DNA of 15,339 nt from an uncultured Eubacteriales bacterium (GCA_959605275.1 CAUHFD010000041.1:1-15339), one strand, 5' to 3'; positions 6,835 to 15,205 are shown, numbered from the stretch's first letter. Notes: generated by a model from the sequence alone, not told the origin. Made by a program: numbers and translations.

Positions 6835-8121
6835 ATGGCAGGATATCAATCAATGTCGAAAGAGCAGTTACAGAAAGAAAAATCTGCTCTTGAAGTGCAG
6901 TATGCAGAATTTAAAGCAAAAGACCTTAAGTTAGATATGTCCCGCGGCAAACCGGGTGCAGATCAGTTGGATTTGTCTATGGGGATATTGGACTGTCTGG
7001 ACAGTAACGATATTATGAAAACGGCGGACGGTATGGATGTCCGAAATTACGGTGGATTAGATGGAATCCCCGAAGCGAAAGCGCTGTTTGCTGAGATGTT
7101 GGGTGTAAAAACAAGTGAATTGTTTATCGGAGGAAACTCCAGTTTGAACTTAATGTATGATGCTGTTGCCAAAGCAATGTTTTTCGGTACGGTGGCAGAT
7201 TGCGCTCCTTGGAGCAAATCAGACAAAGTAAAGTTTTTATGTCCGGTTCCGGGATATGACCGGCATTTTGCGGTAACGGAGCAATTCGGGATAGAAATGA
7301 TTAATGTGGATATGACTCCGGATGGTCCTGATATGGATGCGGTAGAAAAGTTGGTTGCATCTGACGATGCTATTAAAGGTATTTGGTGCGTGCCAATGTA
7401 CTCTAATCCGGACGGCATTACATATTCTGATGACACGGTGCGGCGCTTTGCTGCTTTGAAGCCGGCTGCAAAGGATTTTCGGATTTTTTGGGATAATGCT
7501 TATTGTGTACATCATTTGCAGAAAGAGCATGACTCATTGCTGAATTTGATGGATGAGTGTAAAAAGCAGGGAACTGAGGATATGGTATATATGTTTGCCT
7601 CTACTTCTAAAATCAGCTTTCCCGGTGCCGGCGTTGCAGTCATGGCTTCCAGTGAGAAAAATATGGCGTTTTTAAAAGGACAATTATTTTATCAAACGAT
7701 CGGATTTGATAAAATCAATCAATTACGGCATGTAAAATATTTTAAAAACCTGGATGGAATCAACGCACATATGGAAAAGCATGCTGCCATCATCAAGCCG
7801 AAATTTGATGTTGTGCTGGAGATGCTGGATAAAGAGATTGCGCCGTTGGAAATCGGTTCCTGGAAAAAACCAGCCGGCGGATATTTTGTGTCTTTTAATT
7901 CTTTAGAGGGTTGTGCGACTCGTACATATGAGTTGTGCAAAGAGGGCGGCGTTACATTGACCAAAGTCGGAGCTACCTTCCCTTACGGTCGAGATCCGAA
8001 AGATTCTAATATTCGGATTTCTCCAACTTTTCCTCCGGTTGAGGAATTGAAACTGGCAATGCAGCTTTTCTGCATTTGCGTAAAGCTTGCGACAATAGAA
8101 AAACTATTGGCATCAAAATAA
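6835..8121 (+). CDS. PLP-dependent class I aminotransferase (MocR-type/aspartate aminotransferase-like)
   Basis: This 428-residue fold-type I aminotransferase belongs to the group sometimes labelled MocR-type or class Ic aspartate aminotransferase. The N-terminal 'LDMSRGKPG' (33-41) is typical of that group. The catalytic features are Asn191 in SNPDG, Asp220 in WDNAY (to contact the pyridine nitrogen), Tyr223, Lys259 in ASTSKISFPGAG as the Schiff-base lysine, and Arg394 in NIRISPTFP for the substrate carboxylate. The start at 6835 has GGGAGG 8 bases upstream; the frame is open further up, but that stretch overlaps the promoter. Likely activity is aspartate/2-oxoglutarate transamination in the cytosol, though the exact substrate cannot be read from sequence. 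It is a single-gene unit with its own promoter and terminator. Confidence 0.93.
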   Translation: MAGYQSMSKEQLQKEKSALEVQYAEFKAKDLKLDMSRGKPGADQLDLSMGILDCLDSNDIMKTADGMDVRNYGGLDGIPEAKALFAEMLGVKTSELFIGGNSSLNLMYDAVAKAMFFGTVADCAPWSKSDKVKFLCPVPGYDRHFAVTEQFGIEMINVDMTPDGPDMDAVEKLVASDDAIKGIWCVPMYSNPDGITYSDDTVRRFAALKPAAKDFRIFWDNAYCVHHLQKEHDSLLNLMDECKKQGTEDMVYMFASTSKISFPGAGVAVMASSEKNMAFLKGQLFYQTIGFDKINQLRHVKYFKNLDGINAHMEKHAAIIKPKFDVVLEMLDKEIAPLEIGSWKKPAGGYFVSFNSLEGCATRTYELCKEGGVTLTKVGATFPYGRDPKDSNIRISPTFPPVEELKLAMQLFCICVKLATIEKLLASK

Positions 8122-8156
8122 AAAAAGAAGCCGCTGACGCGCGGCTTCTTTTTTTT
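8121..8156 (+). terminator. Rho-independent terminator of the aminotransferase gene
   Basis: The stem core AAGAAGCCGC (8125-8134) pairs with GCGGCTTCTT (8141-8150) around a TGACGC loop, flanked by an A-run and a long T-run. It begins right at the stop codon. Because it is A-rich on one side and T-rich on the other, it could work in both directions. Confidence 0.93.
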
Positions 8157-8185
8157 ATAAAATAGTGGAAATTCGGTAAAGAATC

Positions 8186-8194
8186 TGCTATACT
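8186..8194 (+). promoter_or_regulatory. Possible extended -10 promoter of the PH-domain gene
   Basis: TGCTATACT carries the TGn extension plus a near-consensus -10. A poor -35 (TGGAAA, 8166-8171) lies 17 bases upstream. A second TATAAT at 8199-8204 lacks a recognisable -35. Either could start the transcript, as the gene is preceded by a strong terminator and must have its own promoter. Confidence 0.4.
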
Positions 8195-8235
8195 GAAATA
8201 TAATGGTACTGTAATATTTCGGGGAGGTGCTTTTG

Positions 8236-8625
8236 ATGGCGGAAATAAATGTTGTTTGGCAGGATCGTAAACGGACTTTGTTCGGCTTGCCGTGGTCTTT
8301 TACCAAATATTCGTTGACCGAAGAAAAGTTGTTGATTGAAACGGGCTTTTTGAATAAAAAAGAAGAAGAGGTTCGATTGTATCGTATTATGGATGTGACC
8401 CTCAAACGTTCATTAGGGGAACGGATTTTCGGATTAGGCACGATTCATTGCTGTTCTGCCGACCGTTCAACGCCTGAATTCGATATTCTGAGAATTAAGA
8501 GATCCGGAGAAATCAAAAATATGCTGTCGGATATGATTGAACAGCAGCGGACCATAAAAAGAGTTGCCAGCAGAGAATTCATGTCTGACCAGGATGACAA
8601 TGATTGTGAGGACGTTTATGATTAA
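8236..8625 (+). CDS. Stand-alone bacterial PH-domain protein (bPH_2/DUF304-like)
   Basis: This 129-residue soluble protein has no signal peptide or membrane helix. Residues of about 12-105 form one pattern typical of bacterial PH domains. It contains 'TKYSLTEEKLLIETGFL', then 'EEEVRLYRIMDVTLKRSLGERIFGLGTI', and a final helix 'GEIKNMLSDMIEQ'. The RI.DV and FGLGTI elements are characteristic of YdbS/YdbT-like proteins, which usually carry membrane helices as well; this one is PH only. The C-terminal tail is very acidic (DQDDNDCEDVYD). The start at 8236 has GGGGAGG 9 bases upstream; the GTG at 8227 abuts that site and is unlikely. The gene is flanked by terminators and forms its own unit. The ligand and role are unknown. 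Confidence 0.8.
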   Translation: MAEINVVWQDRKRTLFGLPWSFTKYSLTEEKLLIETGFLNKKEEEVRLYRIMDVTLKRSLGERIFGLGTIHCCSADRSTPEFDILRIKRSGEIKNMLSDMIEQQRTIKRVASREFMSDQDDNDCEDVYD

Positions 8626-8670
8626 AAAAAGGTGCGACATACAGTGATCATGTATGCTGCACCTTTTTCT
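8625..8670 (+). terminator. Rho-independent terminator of the PH-domain gene
   Basis: AAAAAGGTGC (8626-8635) pairs with GCACCTTTTT (8659-8668), with an inner CATAC/GTATG stem, followed by a T-rich tract. It overlaps the gene's stop codon by one base. Confidence 0.9.
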
Positions 8671-8739
8671 TTTTAGGCGATACTACTACCCGAATGATGC
8701 AGTATTGACTGAAAAAATTACTCATATTTTACCTAATAT

Positions 8740-8750
8740 TGGTATACAAT
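8740..8750 (+). promoter_or_regulatory. Possible extended -10 promoter of the ppx-ppk unit
   Basis: TGGTATACAAT combines a TGn extension with TATACA or TACAAT. A TTGACT at 8705-8710 is too far upstream to serve as its -35, so the assignment is tentative. It lies in the only spacer before ppx, after a strong terminator. I see no Pho-box-like repeats here. Confidence 0.35.
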
Positions 8751-8803
8751 AAATAGGAATCTATGATATCATTATCCAATCATAAAATTAGGGAGGTATT
8801 ACC

Positions 8804-9715
8804 ATGTTGTACGCGGTGATTGATGTGGGCTCTAACTCGGTCAGATTGTCCGTATATCAGTGTGAAAACGGAAATATCCAGCCGTTGATTGATAAAAAAG
8901 ATACTGTGGGACTTGCAGGTTACATTGAAAACGGGATTATGGTTGAAGAAGGAATGAAAAAAGCGGCGGAAACAATCGGCAATTTTTATACTATCGCCCG
9001 AAATTTTAATATTCCGAGTATCTCCGTTTTTGCTACTGCCTCTTTGCGGAATGTAGCAAATCAAGAGGAAGTGCTGCGTTATATTCGGGAATATGCCGGT
9101 GTTGCGCCCGAAATTATTACAGGAGAAGAGGAAGCAAGACTTGACTTTATCGGCTCTACCCATTTTTTGAAAATGGAACGGGGAATATTGGTGGATATCG
9201 GCGGCGGTAGTACTGAGTTAGTATTATTTGATAAAGGCAGTATCCTTCACTTATCCAGTTTTCCGATCGGTTCTTTAAATTTATACCAAAACCATGTCAG
9301 CGGTGTTTTTCCGGATAAAGAAGAACGGCTGGCAATCAAAAAGCATATCCGTCAGGAGTTTGAGAAATTATGCTGGCGTCCGGAGAATGATGTCGCGTTG
9401 ATCTGTGGCGTGGGAGGCACTGCGCGGGCTTTTCGTAAGCTGTGCCGCGAGCTGTTGGATGTACCGGCAGAAGTAGAATATCTGGATACGGAATATTTGT
9501 CACAATTGAATCGTATGCTGCGCAAAGGGGATTTGTCAATGCGCCGCAGATTTTATAAAGCAGTACCGGAGCGTATGTTAAACATTCAACCCGGTTTGAT
9601 GCTGTTGGCGGAAGTCGCGAAAATGTTTGGCTCCAAGCAGGTGGTGGTCAGCAAATATGGCGTACGGGAGGGCTACCTGATTGACAAAGTGCTTGGCAAG
9701 CAAAAATTATCGTAA
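8804..9715 (+). CDS. ppx: Exopolyphosphatase / pppGpp phosphohydrolase (Ppx/GppA family)
   Basis: This 303-residue member of the ASKHA-fold Ppx/GppA family removes terminal phosphate from polyphosphate and, in some members, from pppGpp. The phosphate-binding and catalytic motifs are present: DVGSNSVRL (7-15), TASLR (78-82), GEEEAR (107-112, with the likely catalytic Glu near 109), DIGGGSTEL (131-139) and GVGGTAR (202-208). A SKYGVREGYL tail motif lies at 283-292. The length is that of short Ppx proteins that lack the C-terminal HD-like domain of the E. coli enzymes. GGGAGG upstream supports the start. It sits 43 bases before ppk1 with no terminator between, so degradation and synthesis of polyphosphate are very likely cotranscribed. 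Whether polyphosphate or pppGpp is the main substrate is not decidable here. Confidence 0.93.
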   Translation: MLYAVIDVGSNSVRLSVYQCENGNIQPLIDKKDTVGLAGYIENGIMVEEGMKKAAETIGNFYTIARNFNIPSISVFATASLRNVANQEEVLRYIREYAGVAPEIITGEEEARLDFIGSTHFLKMERGILVDIGGGSTELVLFDKGSILHLSSFPIGSLNLYQNHVSGVFPDKEERLAIKKHIRQEFEKLCWRPENDVALICGVGGTARAFRKLCRELLDVPAEVEYLDTEYLSQLNRMLRKGDLSMRRRFYKAVPERMLNIQPGLMLLAEVAKMFGSKQVVVSKYGVREGYLIDKVLGKQKLS

Positions 9716-9758
9716 CATTTTACCGGATAGATCTGCATAAAGTAAGGAGAAGTGAACG

Positions 9759-11903
9759 ATGGGTAGTAAGGAAGAAGCGCGCCGATATATGCAAAACAGA
9801 GAGCTTTCCTGGCTGAAATTTAACGAGCGTGTTTTGGAAGAAGCAAATTGTCCTAACACACCGTTAATGAATCGTTATGAGTTTTTATCAATATTTACCA
9901 GCAATTTAGATGAGTTTTTTATGGTACGGGTGGGCAGTCTGATAGACTGTATGAATTTTGCGCCAGAATATACTGATAATAAAACGGGTATGACCGCGAA
10001 AGAAGAGTTGGAAGCAATCCATAAAGCGGTGCGCCCTTTATATAAAAAAAGGGATGAGTCTTATCGGGCATTGACAAAAGAGTTGACCGAATATGGGATT
10101 GTCCATCTCCACTTTAACGATTTGTCTAAGCAGGAAATCAAACGGATGGATCAATACTTTTTTCATTCTATTTTGCCGTTGCTTTCTCCGCAAATTATTG
10201 ATCCGCGCCATCCGTTTCCTCATATCGGCAATAAACAGATCAATATTGCGGTGACGCTGAAGCGGGGAGATAAGCAACTGTTTGGAATCATCCCGTTGCC
10301 TACCAGTATCGGCAGATTGTTTTATCCGGATGCGGACAGTGCTCGCTTTTTGCTTGCGGAAGATATATTGCTGCATTATGCAGAAACAGTATTTGATATG
10401 TATACTGTACTGAATAAAGCCATTATCTGTGTAACCAGAAACGCAGATATTGATACCGATGCCGGAGATATTGATGAAGATATCGATTATCGTCAGCATA
10501 TGAAACAAATTTTAAAGGAACGTTTGCGGTTGGCTCCGGTTCGTCTGGAAATGAAAGGAGAGCTGCAAGAGGAAACGATGCGGTTTTTATCTGAAAAACT
10601 TCATTTAAAGTCACATCAGATTTTTACCTCAAAAGCACCGCTTGATTTATCCTATTGCTTTTCCCTGGAAAAGCGGCTGACAGGCAAAGACAGGGATGTT
10701 TTGCTCCGCGCACCGCATCAGCCACAGCCGTCTCCTTTTATTAACACGAAGGAAAGTGTTTTACAGCAAGCTTGCCGTAAGGATATTCTGCTTTCCTATC
10801 CATATGAAAGTATGCAGCCGTTTTTGAATTTGATCAAAGATGCGTCGGTTCATCCTGAGGTTTTATCGATTAAAATTACGTTATATCGAATCAGCAGTCA
10901 TTCGAAATTGGCGCAGTATCTCATTGAAGCGGTGGAGAATGGCAAAGATGTTACGGTACTTATGGAGCTTCGGGCGCGGTTTGATGAGCAGAACAATATT
11001 GAATGGGCGCAGCGATTAGAAGAAGCGGGTTGTCATGTTATCTACGGTACCGATAATTTCAAGGTACATTCCAAAATTTGTTTGTTGACAGTGCGGCATC
11101 ACGATGAAATCCGCCATATTACGCAGATTGGGACCGGAAATTATAATGAAAAAACAGCAAAGCTTTATACCGATCTCAGCTTTATTACAGCGGATCCGGA
11201 AATTGGAAAGGATGCGCAGGAGTTTTTTTTGAACATGTCGATGGGTAATTTGAGGGGAAAATACAATCAACTTTGGGTGGCGCCGTCTGACTTTAAAGAA
11301 CGGATTTTGCACCTCATCGACGGAGAAATCGAAAAAGCGCAAACGGGCAGACCGTCCGGAATCATTATGAAGTGTAATTCATTTACCGATCGCGATATTA
11401 TTCAGCGGCTTGCCAAGGCGTCTCAAGCGGGGGTATCGATTCAATTGCTGGTGAGAGGAATTTGCTGCTTGCTGCCTGGTGTGCCCGGCGAGACCGAAAA
11501 TATATCGGTAATTAGCATTGTCGGCCGTTTTTTGGAACACTCCCGTATTTATTGCTTTGGAGCCAGAGAAGAAATAGAAGTGTATATTTCTTCCGGAGAT
11601 ATGATGACCAGAAATACCGAAAAGAGGGTAGAAATTGCCTGTCCGATATTAAACGGTCAGTTAAAGAAACGTATTTTGGCAATGCTGGATATTATGTTTG
11701 TCGATAATGTAAAAGCAAGAGAGATGCATCCGGACGGCAGTTATACTTGCAGAAAACCTGGAAATGAGCATCCAGTCAATGCACAGGAAATTTTTATCGA
11801 ACAGGCTTTGCATCCGAGTATGCAGGAAGATGAACGGGAGGGAACATCCTTTCGGGAGCGTTTTCACCGGTATTTGGAATTGCGGCGGAAGACGAAAAAA
11901 TAA
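9759..11903 (+). CDS. ppk1: Polyphosphate kinase Ppk1
   Basis: This 714-residue enzyme makes inorganic polyphosphate from ATP reversibly. All four PPK1 regions are present: the N-terminal domain (NRELSWLKFNERVL, and SNLDEFFMVRVG with Asn49 for nucleotide contact), the head domain (about 115-310), and two phospholipase-D-like domains. The autophosphorylated histidine is His437 in KVHSKICL and the second catalytic histidine is His594 in EHSRIYCFG. The Mg/phosphate-contacting arginines correspond to Arg377 and Arg407. All are offset by +2 from the E. coli numbering, so the enzyme looks intact and full-length. The AAGGAG site fits the ATG at 9759. It is second in the ppx-ppk1 unit, and no terminator is visible before the response regulator gene 105 bases downstream. 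Confidence 0.98.
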   Translation: MGSKEEARRYMQNRELSWLKFNERVLEEANCPNTPLMNRYEFLSIFTSNLDEFFMVRVGSLIDCMNFAPEYTDNKTGMTAKEELEAIHKAVRPLYKKRDESYRALTKELTEYGIVHLHFNDLSKQEIKRMDQYFFHSILPLLSPQIIDPRHPFPHIGNKQINIAVTLKRGDKQLFGIIPLPTSIGRLFYPDADSARFLLAEDILLHYAETVFDMYTVLNKAIICVTRNADIDTDAGDIDEDIDYRQHMKQILKERLRLAPVRLEMKGELQEETMRFLSEKLHLKSHQIFTSKAPLDLSYCFSLEKRLTGKDRDVLLRAPHQPQPSPFINTKESVLQQACRKDILLSYPYESMQPFLNLIKDASVHPEVLSIKITLYRISSHSKLAQYLIEAVENGKDVTVLMELRARFDEQNNIEWAQRLEEAGCHVIYGTDNFKVHSKICLLTVRHHDEIRHITQIGTGNYNEKTAKLYTDLSFITADPEIGKDAQEFFLNMSMGNLRGKYNQLWVAPSDFKERILHLIDGEIEKAQTGRPSGIIMKCNSFTDRDIIQRLAKASQAGVSIQLLVRGICCLLPGVPGETENISVISIVGRFLEHSRIYCFGAREEIEVYISSGDMMTRNTEKRVEIACPILNGQLKKRILAMLDIMFVDNVKAREMHPDGSYTCRKPGNEHPVNAQEIFIEQALHPSMQEDEREGTSFRERFHRYLELRRKTKK

Positions 11904-11926
11904 AAGGTATTTTGAAAAGTCAGTAA

Positions 11927-11942
11927 AACATTTCCCAATGTT
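11927..11942. repeat. Short inverted repeat upstream of the two-component genes
   Basis: AACATT-TCCC-AATGTT is a perfect 6-bp palindrome in the ppk1-to-regulator spacer. A weaker CACA-TATT-TGTG lies at 11954-11965. Neither is followed by a T-run, so they are not terminators. They could be protein-binding sites, but OmpR-type regulators more often use direct repeats. Confidence 0.3.
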
Positions 11943-12008
11943 CAAAAAAATATCACATATTTGTGTTAAGCTGAATTCAAACAAAAAATCGCGTCGGGAG
12001 GAAATGGT

Positions 12009-12689
12009 ATGTATCATATTTTGGTTGTAGACGATGAAGACAAGATTCGCGATATTATTAAAAAATATGCAAACTTTGAAGGATATTCCGTGACCGAGGC
12101 AGCTAATGGTATGGAGGCTGTGGAAAAATGTAAAAGCCATAAATTTGATATCATTATTATGGACATTATGATGCCGGAACTGGATGGATTTTCTGCTTGT
12201 CGGGAAATTCGAAAGACTTCGGATACGCCGGTTATCATGCTTTCTGCCCGAGGTGAGGAATATGATCGGATACACGGCTTCGAGCTGGGGATTGATGATT
12301 ATGTCATCAAACCGTTTTCACCCAGAGAACTGATGATGCGGGTGGACGCAATTATGAAAAGAAGCAAAGGAAGCATGAAACAGGAAAACGAGGTGTTTGA
12401 ACAGGGCGGTCTGGCAATTGACTTTACCGCGAGAACGGTATGTGTTGACGGTGAGCGGCTCAGCCTTTCTCCTAAAGAATATGATTTGCTCTTTTATTTG
12501 GTTAAAAACCGCGGCATTGCGTTGACGCGAGAGCGGCTTATCACTGAAGTATGGGGCTATGATTTTTACGGGGATGACCGTACTTTGGATACCCATATCA
12601 AATTACTGAGAAAGAGTCTCGGAGATTACAGCAGATATATTGTTACGCTAAGAGGGGTGGGATACCGCTTTGAAACGAATCAAGCTTAG
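12009..12689 (+). CDS. OmpR-family response regulator
   Basis: This 226-residue regulator has a receiver domain (about 3-115) with the acidic pocket DDE at 8-10, phosphoacceptor Asp52 (MDIMMP), Ser79 and Lys101 (IKPF). The C-terminal winged-helix DNA-binding domain (about 128-222) carries the LSPKEYDLL, LTRERLI, VWGYDF and VTLRGVGYRF motifs of OmpR/PhoB regulators. GGGAGG 7 bases upstream fixes the start. The gene overlaps the sensor kinase gene by 20 bases. The signal and targets are unknown. Its place after ppx-ppk1 makes phosphate or envelope stress a fair guess, but no sequence feature proves it. Confidence 0.96.
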   Translation: MYHILVVDDEDKIRDIIKKYANFEGYSVTEAANGMEAVEKCKSHKFDIIIMDIMMPELDGFSACREIRKTSDTPVIMLSARGEEYDRIHGFELGIDDYVIKPFSPRELMMRVDAIMKRSKGSMKQENEVFEQGGLAIDFTARTVCVDGERLSLSPKEYDLLFYLVKNRGIALTRERLITEVWGYDFYGDDRTLDTHIKLLRKSLGDYSRYIVTLRGVGYRFETNQA

Positions 12690-14148
12690 CCTAAAATGGA
12701 AAGTATTTCTTTGCTTTGCTGTTTTTACTGCAGTTATTATTTGCTTACTGTGGTTGTTTCAAACGGTATTTTTGGAAGACTTTTATAAGATGATTAAAAC
12801 ACGCAGTATCCATTCCAGTGCTGTAACCTTGATTAAAAATATTGAGCAGGATGATTTGGAAACGGTTATTTCTAATATCGCTGAGGGTAATGATATTTGT
12901 ATTCGAGTGGTAGATCAGAACGGAATCGATATCAGCAGTGCGGAAATGGCGCGGGATTGTACGATCCATAAACTGGGCGCCCGCCAATTGTCGATATATT
13001 ACTTAAATGCGTTGGAAAACAATGGCGAATATTTGGAACGCAGGGTAAAGTTTACGCCTGATGTTGGTTTTTTTAATGAGTTTGGTTGGAATAACACCAA
13101 TCCCAATACTGACCAGTCGCGCAAAGAAATGGAAAGCATTATTTACGTAAAGCTGACGCAGCGAGATAATCAGGAAGTGATGATTATGCTCAATGCGGTT
13201 ATTTCTCCGGTGGATGCGACTGTCCGTACTTTGCGCATTCAGCTGATGTGGATATCGGTTATCTTAATTCTATTGGCGTTGATATTGTCATTAATCATTG
13301 CTAAAATTATTTCAAGACCGATAGAAAAGATTAACGATTCGGCAAAGCTATTGGCAGAAGGAAAATATGATATTACTTTTCCGAACAACGGTTATCGGGA
13401 AATCGCCGAGTTGGGAGACACGTTAAACTATGCCGCAACAGAGCTTTCTAAAACGGAAGAGCTGAGGAGAGAATTAATTGCAAACGTATCTCATGACTTG
13501 CGTACGCCTTTGACCATGATAACCGGCTACGGCGAAGTAATGCGGGATCTGCCGGGAGAAAATACGCCGGAAAATGTGCAGATTATCATTGACGAGGCAA
13601 AACGGCTGACCGATCTTGTGAATGATATGCTGGATATTTCGAAGCTGCAATCGGGCACCCAAACATTAAAATTAGAGCGGTTTTCCCTGACCGAGACGAT
13701 ACAGGATACCATGCTGCGATATCACAAGCTGACGGAACATGACGGATATCAGATTTCTTTCTTATATCGGGAAAATGTTTTTGTGATAGCGGATCAGCTG
13801 CGCATTTCTCAAGTGGTTTATAATCTGATTAATAATGCGATCGTTTATACCGGTGAAGATAAAAAAATCGAAGTCTCTCAAACAGTATATGATGACAAAG
13901 TGCGCATTTCGGTAACGGATACCGGAGAGGGAATCGAGCAGGATATGCTGCCGCTGATATGGGATCGTTATTATAAAGTGGATAAAACACATAAGCGCGC
14001 GGTAGTGGGAACCGGATTGGGGCTTTCGATTGTAAAATCTACCGTTGAGCTGCATGGCGGTACCTGTGGCGTAGCCAGTCAAAAAGGCGTCGGAAGCACT
14101 TTTTGGTTTGAATTAAAGCGTGACGATGAAAAAGGCGCAGCAGAATAA
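12670..14148 (+). CDS. HAMP-containing sensor histidine kinase
   Basis: This 492-residue membrane sensor kinase is the partner of the upstream regulator. The first membrane helix is about 11-35, an extracytoplasmic domain of about 150 residues follows (36-190), and the second helix is about 191-214. After these come HAMP (212-265), HisKA with His275 in NVSHDLRTPLT, and an ATPase domain with N-box Asn388/389, G1 DTGEGI (417-422) and G2 GTGLGLSIV (447-455). The start is TTG at 12670, inside the regulator gene, 9 bases after a GAGGGGTGG site, and gives a basic MKRIKLSLKWK N-terminus. I do not recognise the sensing domain; it contains an Asn/Thr-rich patch (NNTNPNT, 141-147). Transcriptional coupling with the regulator is clear from the overlap. 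Confidence 0.96.
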   Translation: MKRIKLSLKWKVFLCFAVFTAVIICLLWLFQTVFLEDFYKMIKTRSIHSSAVTLIKNIEQDDLETVISNIAEGNDICIRVVDQNGIDISSAEMARDCTIHKLGARQLSIYYLNALENNGEYLERRVKFTPDVGFFNEFGWNNTNPNTDQSRKEMESIIYVKLTQRDNQEVMIMLNAVISPVDATVRTLRIQLMWISVILILLALILSLIIAKIISRPIEKINDSAKLLAEGKYDITFPNNGYREIAELGDTLNYAATELSKTEELRRELIANVSHDLRTPLTMITGYGEVMRDLPGENTPENVQIIIDEAKRLTDLVNDMLDISKLQSGTQTLKLERFSLTETIQDTMLRYHKLTEHDGYQISFLYRENVFVIADQLRISQVVYNLINNAIVYTGEDKKIEVSQTVYDDKVRISVTDTGEGIEQDMLPLIWDRYYKVDKTHKRAVVGTGLGLSIVKSTVELHGGTCGVASQKGVGSTFWFELKRDDEKGAAE

Positions 14149-14149
14149 T

Positions 14150-14187
14150 GATCCTATATGACGATAAAGCAGGAGGATCGTTTTTGC
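14150..14187 (+). terminator. Weak candidate terminator after the sensor kinase
   Basis: GATCCT (14150-14155) can pair with AGGATC (14174-14179), and an alternative ACGAT/ATCGT stem uses part of the same bases. TTTTT follows directly, with another T-run just beyond. The stem is short with a long loop, so this is tentative. The kinase and the DeoR-type gene converge here. Confidence 0.35.
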
Positions 14188-14239
14188 CGTTTTTTTATAA
14201 AGATTTGATTTTGTCTTGTCCATCTGATGCTGTTTTCAG

Positions 14240-15016
14240 TTATTTGTTATTGTTGTTTGCTTGCGGACTTAAAAATTTTGAAACCGGAATATTTGCTTCA
14301 AATTTAAAGGACAGATCTGTATCGCTGACAATATAGTCCACATCGTTTATATGACATTGTTTCCATGCGGCAGTTTTACCGAATTTATTACTGTCGCATA
14401 AAAACACAGTTGTTTTGGCATGCTCCATCATTAATTTTCTCAGGGGTATTTCTGATAAATAGCAATCGTAAATTGTTCCGTCGGTTGTAATGCCCTGCGC
14501 TGAAAAGAACGCGATATCGGCTTGTATCGATGAAATGACAGAATCGGCAAAATGGTTTACCAGTACCGAGTGATTCTCCGTGCTGATCATGCCGCCGGTG
14601 GAGATTGCTTTTACACCAAACTGCGTCAGAAAATACAGACCGTCTATGCTGTTGGTAATAATGGTGATATCTTTTATCGAAACCAATTCGCTGAGTAAAA
14701 AATAAGAGGAACTGGAACCATCTGCAAATATGACATCGCCTTCTTTTACCAGCGCGGCTGCTGTTTGGGCAATACGCTTTTTTTCACGTATGTTTTTATG
14801 ACTGCGCATGGAAAAAGAAACGATGCTGTTAACAGAATCGGTAATTTGAACGCCGCCGTAACTTCGAAGCACCAGCCCCTGTGCTTCCATTGATGATAAG
14901 TCTCGCCGTATACTGGAAGGGCTGATGCACATTTTTTGAGACAGATACTCTACTGTTGCGTATCCGGTTTGCTTTAAAATATCCAGAATTTCTTTTTCTC
15001 TTTCACATTTAAACAT
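14240..15016 (-). CDS. DeoR/GlpR-family transcriptional regulator
   Basis: This 258-residue protein has the N-terminal DeoR helix-turn-helix (about 3-57: EREKEILDIL, VEYLSQKMCISPSSIRRDL, GLVLRSYGGV). The sensor domain (about 75-235) resembles a sugar-phosphate isomerase fold. Expected landmarks are 'REKKRIAQTAAALVKEGDVIFADG' in the first part, 'ITIITNS' in the middle and 'FLCDSNKFG' near the end. Such proteins usually repress sugar or nucleoside catabolic operons and are released by a phosphorylated sugar. No sugar-use gene lies beside it here, so its target is unknown. GGAG about 11 bases upstream supports the start. It is divergent from a membrane protein gene at the right edge, and the shared spacer has palindromes. 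Confidence 0.94.
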   Translation of the reverse strand: MFKCEREKEILDILKQTGYATVEYLSQKMCISPSSIRRDLSSMEAQGLVLRSYGGVQITDSVNSIVSFSMRSHKNIREKKRIAQTAAALVKEGDVIFADGSSSSYFLLSELVSIKDITIITNSIDGLYFLTQFGVKAISTGGMISTENHSVLVNHFADSVISSIQADIAFFSAQGITTDGTIYDCYLSEIPLRKLMMEHAKTTVFLCDSNKFGKTAAWKQCHINDVDYIVSDTDLSFKFEANIPVSKFLSPQANNNNK

Positions 15017-15094
15017 ATCAGACTCTACTCCATTCTTTTTAGCCCTGTTTCGATATTGTACTGTGAAGTTTTTATCTGTATTTGAATATCAATG

Positions 15095-15120
15095 ATGAAA
15101 AAAGAATTTCCTTTTTTCAT
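15095..15120. repeat. AT-rich palindrome in the deoR-type/ygjV-type divergent spacer
   Basis: The arms ATGAAAAAAG (15095-15104) and CTTTTTTCAT (15111-15120) are perfect 10-bp complements around AATTTC. A second, weaker palindrome (CATTTT...AAAATG, 15160-15177) lies further right. Both lie between divergent genes, where an operator is possible. A terminator is less sensible there, since no gene ends here. Confidence 0.4.
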
Positions 15121-15205
15121 TCAGGATAGTTGACAAAATAGAATTTGCGCATTTCTGCTCATTTTAATTAAAAAATGTTGAAAATTGTCTTTTTTCTCGC
15201 CAGTG

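Noticed and set aside
8705..8710. TTGACT as a -35 box for ppx
   Set aside because: At 16-18 bases downstream there is no -10-like sequence, and the extended -10 at 8740 is too far away.
10038..10508. 156-codon leftward frame inside ppk1
   Set aside because: It lies wholly opposite a full-length conserved enzyme gene and looks like a reverse-frame shadow of it.
11661..12275. 204-codon leftward frame across the ppk1 end and the regulator start
   Set aside because: It is antisense to two conserved genes and their spacer, with a composition typical of an antisense shadow and no recognisable domain.
14148..14336. Short rightward frame after the sensor kinase
   Set aside because: It overlaps the conserved C-terminal end of the DeoR-type gene on the other strand and has no ribosome binding site at its start.
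15130..15135. TTGACA as a -35 box for the rightmost gene
   Set aside because: No -10-like hexamer lies 16-18 bases downstream; the TTGCAT/TATACT pair further right fits better.
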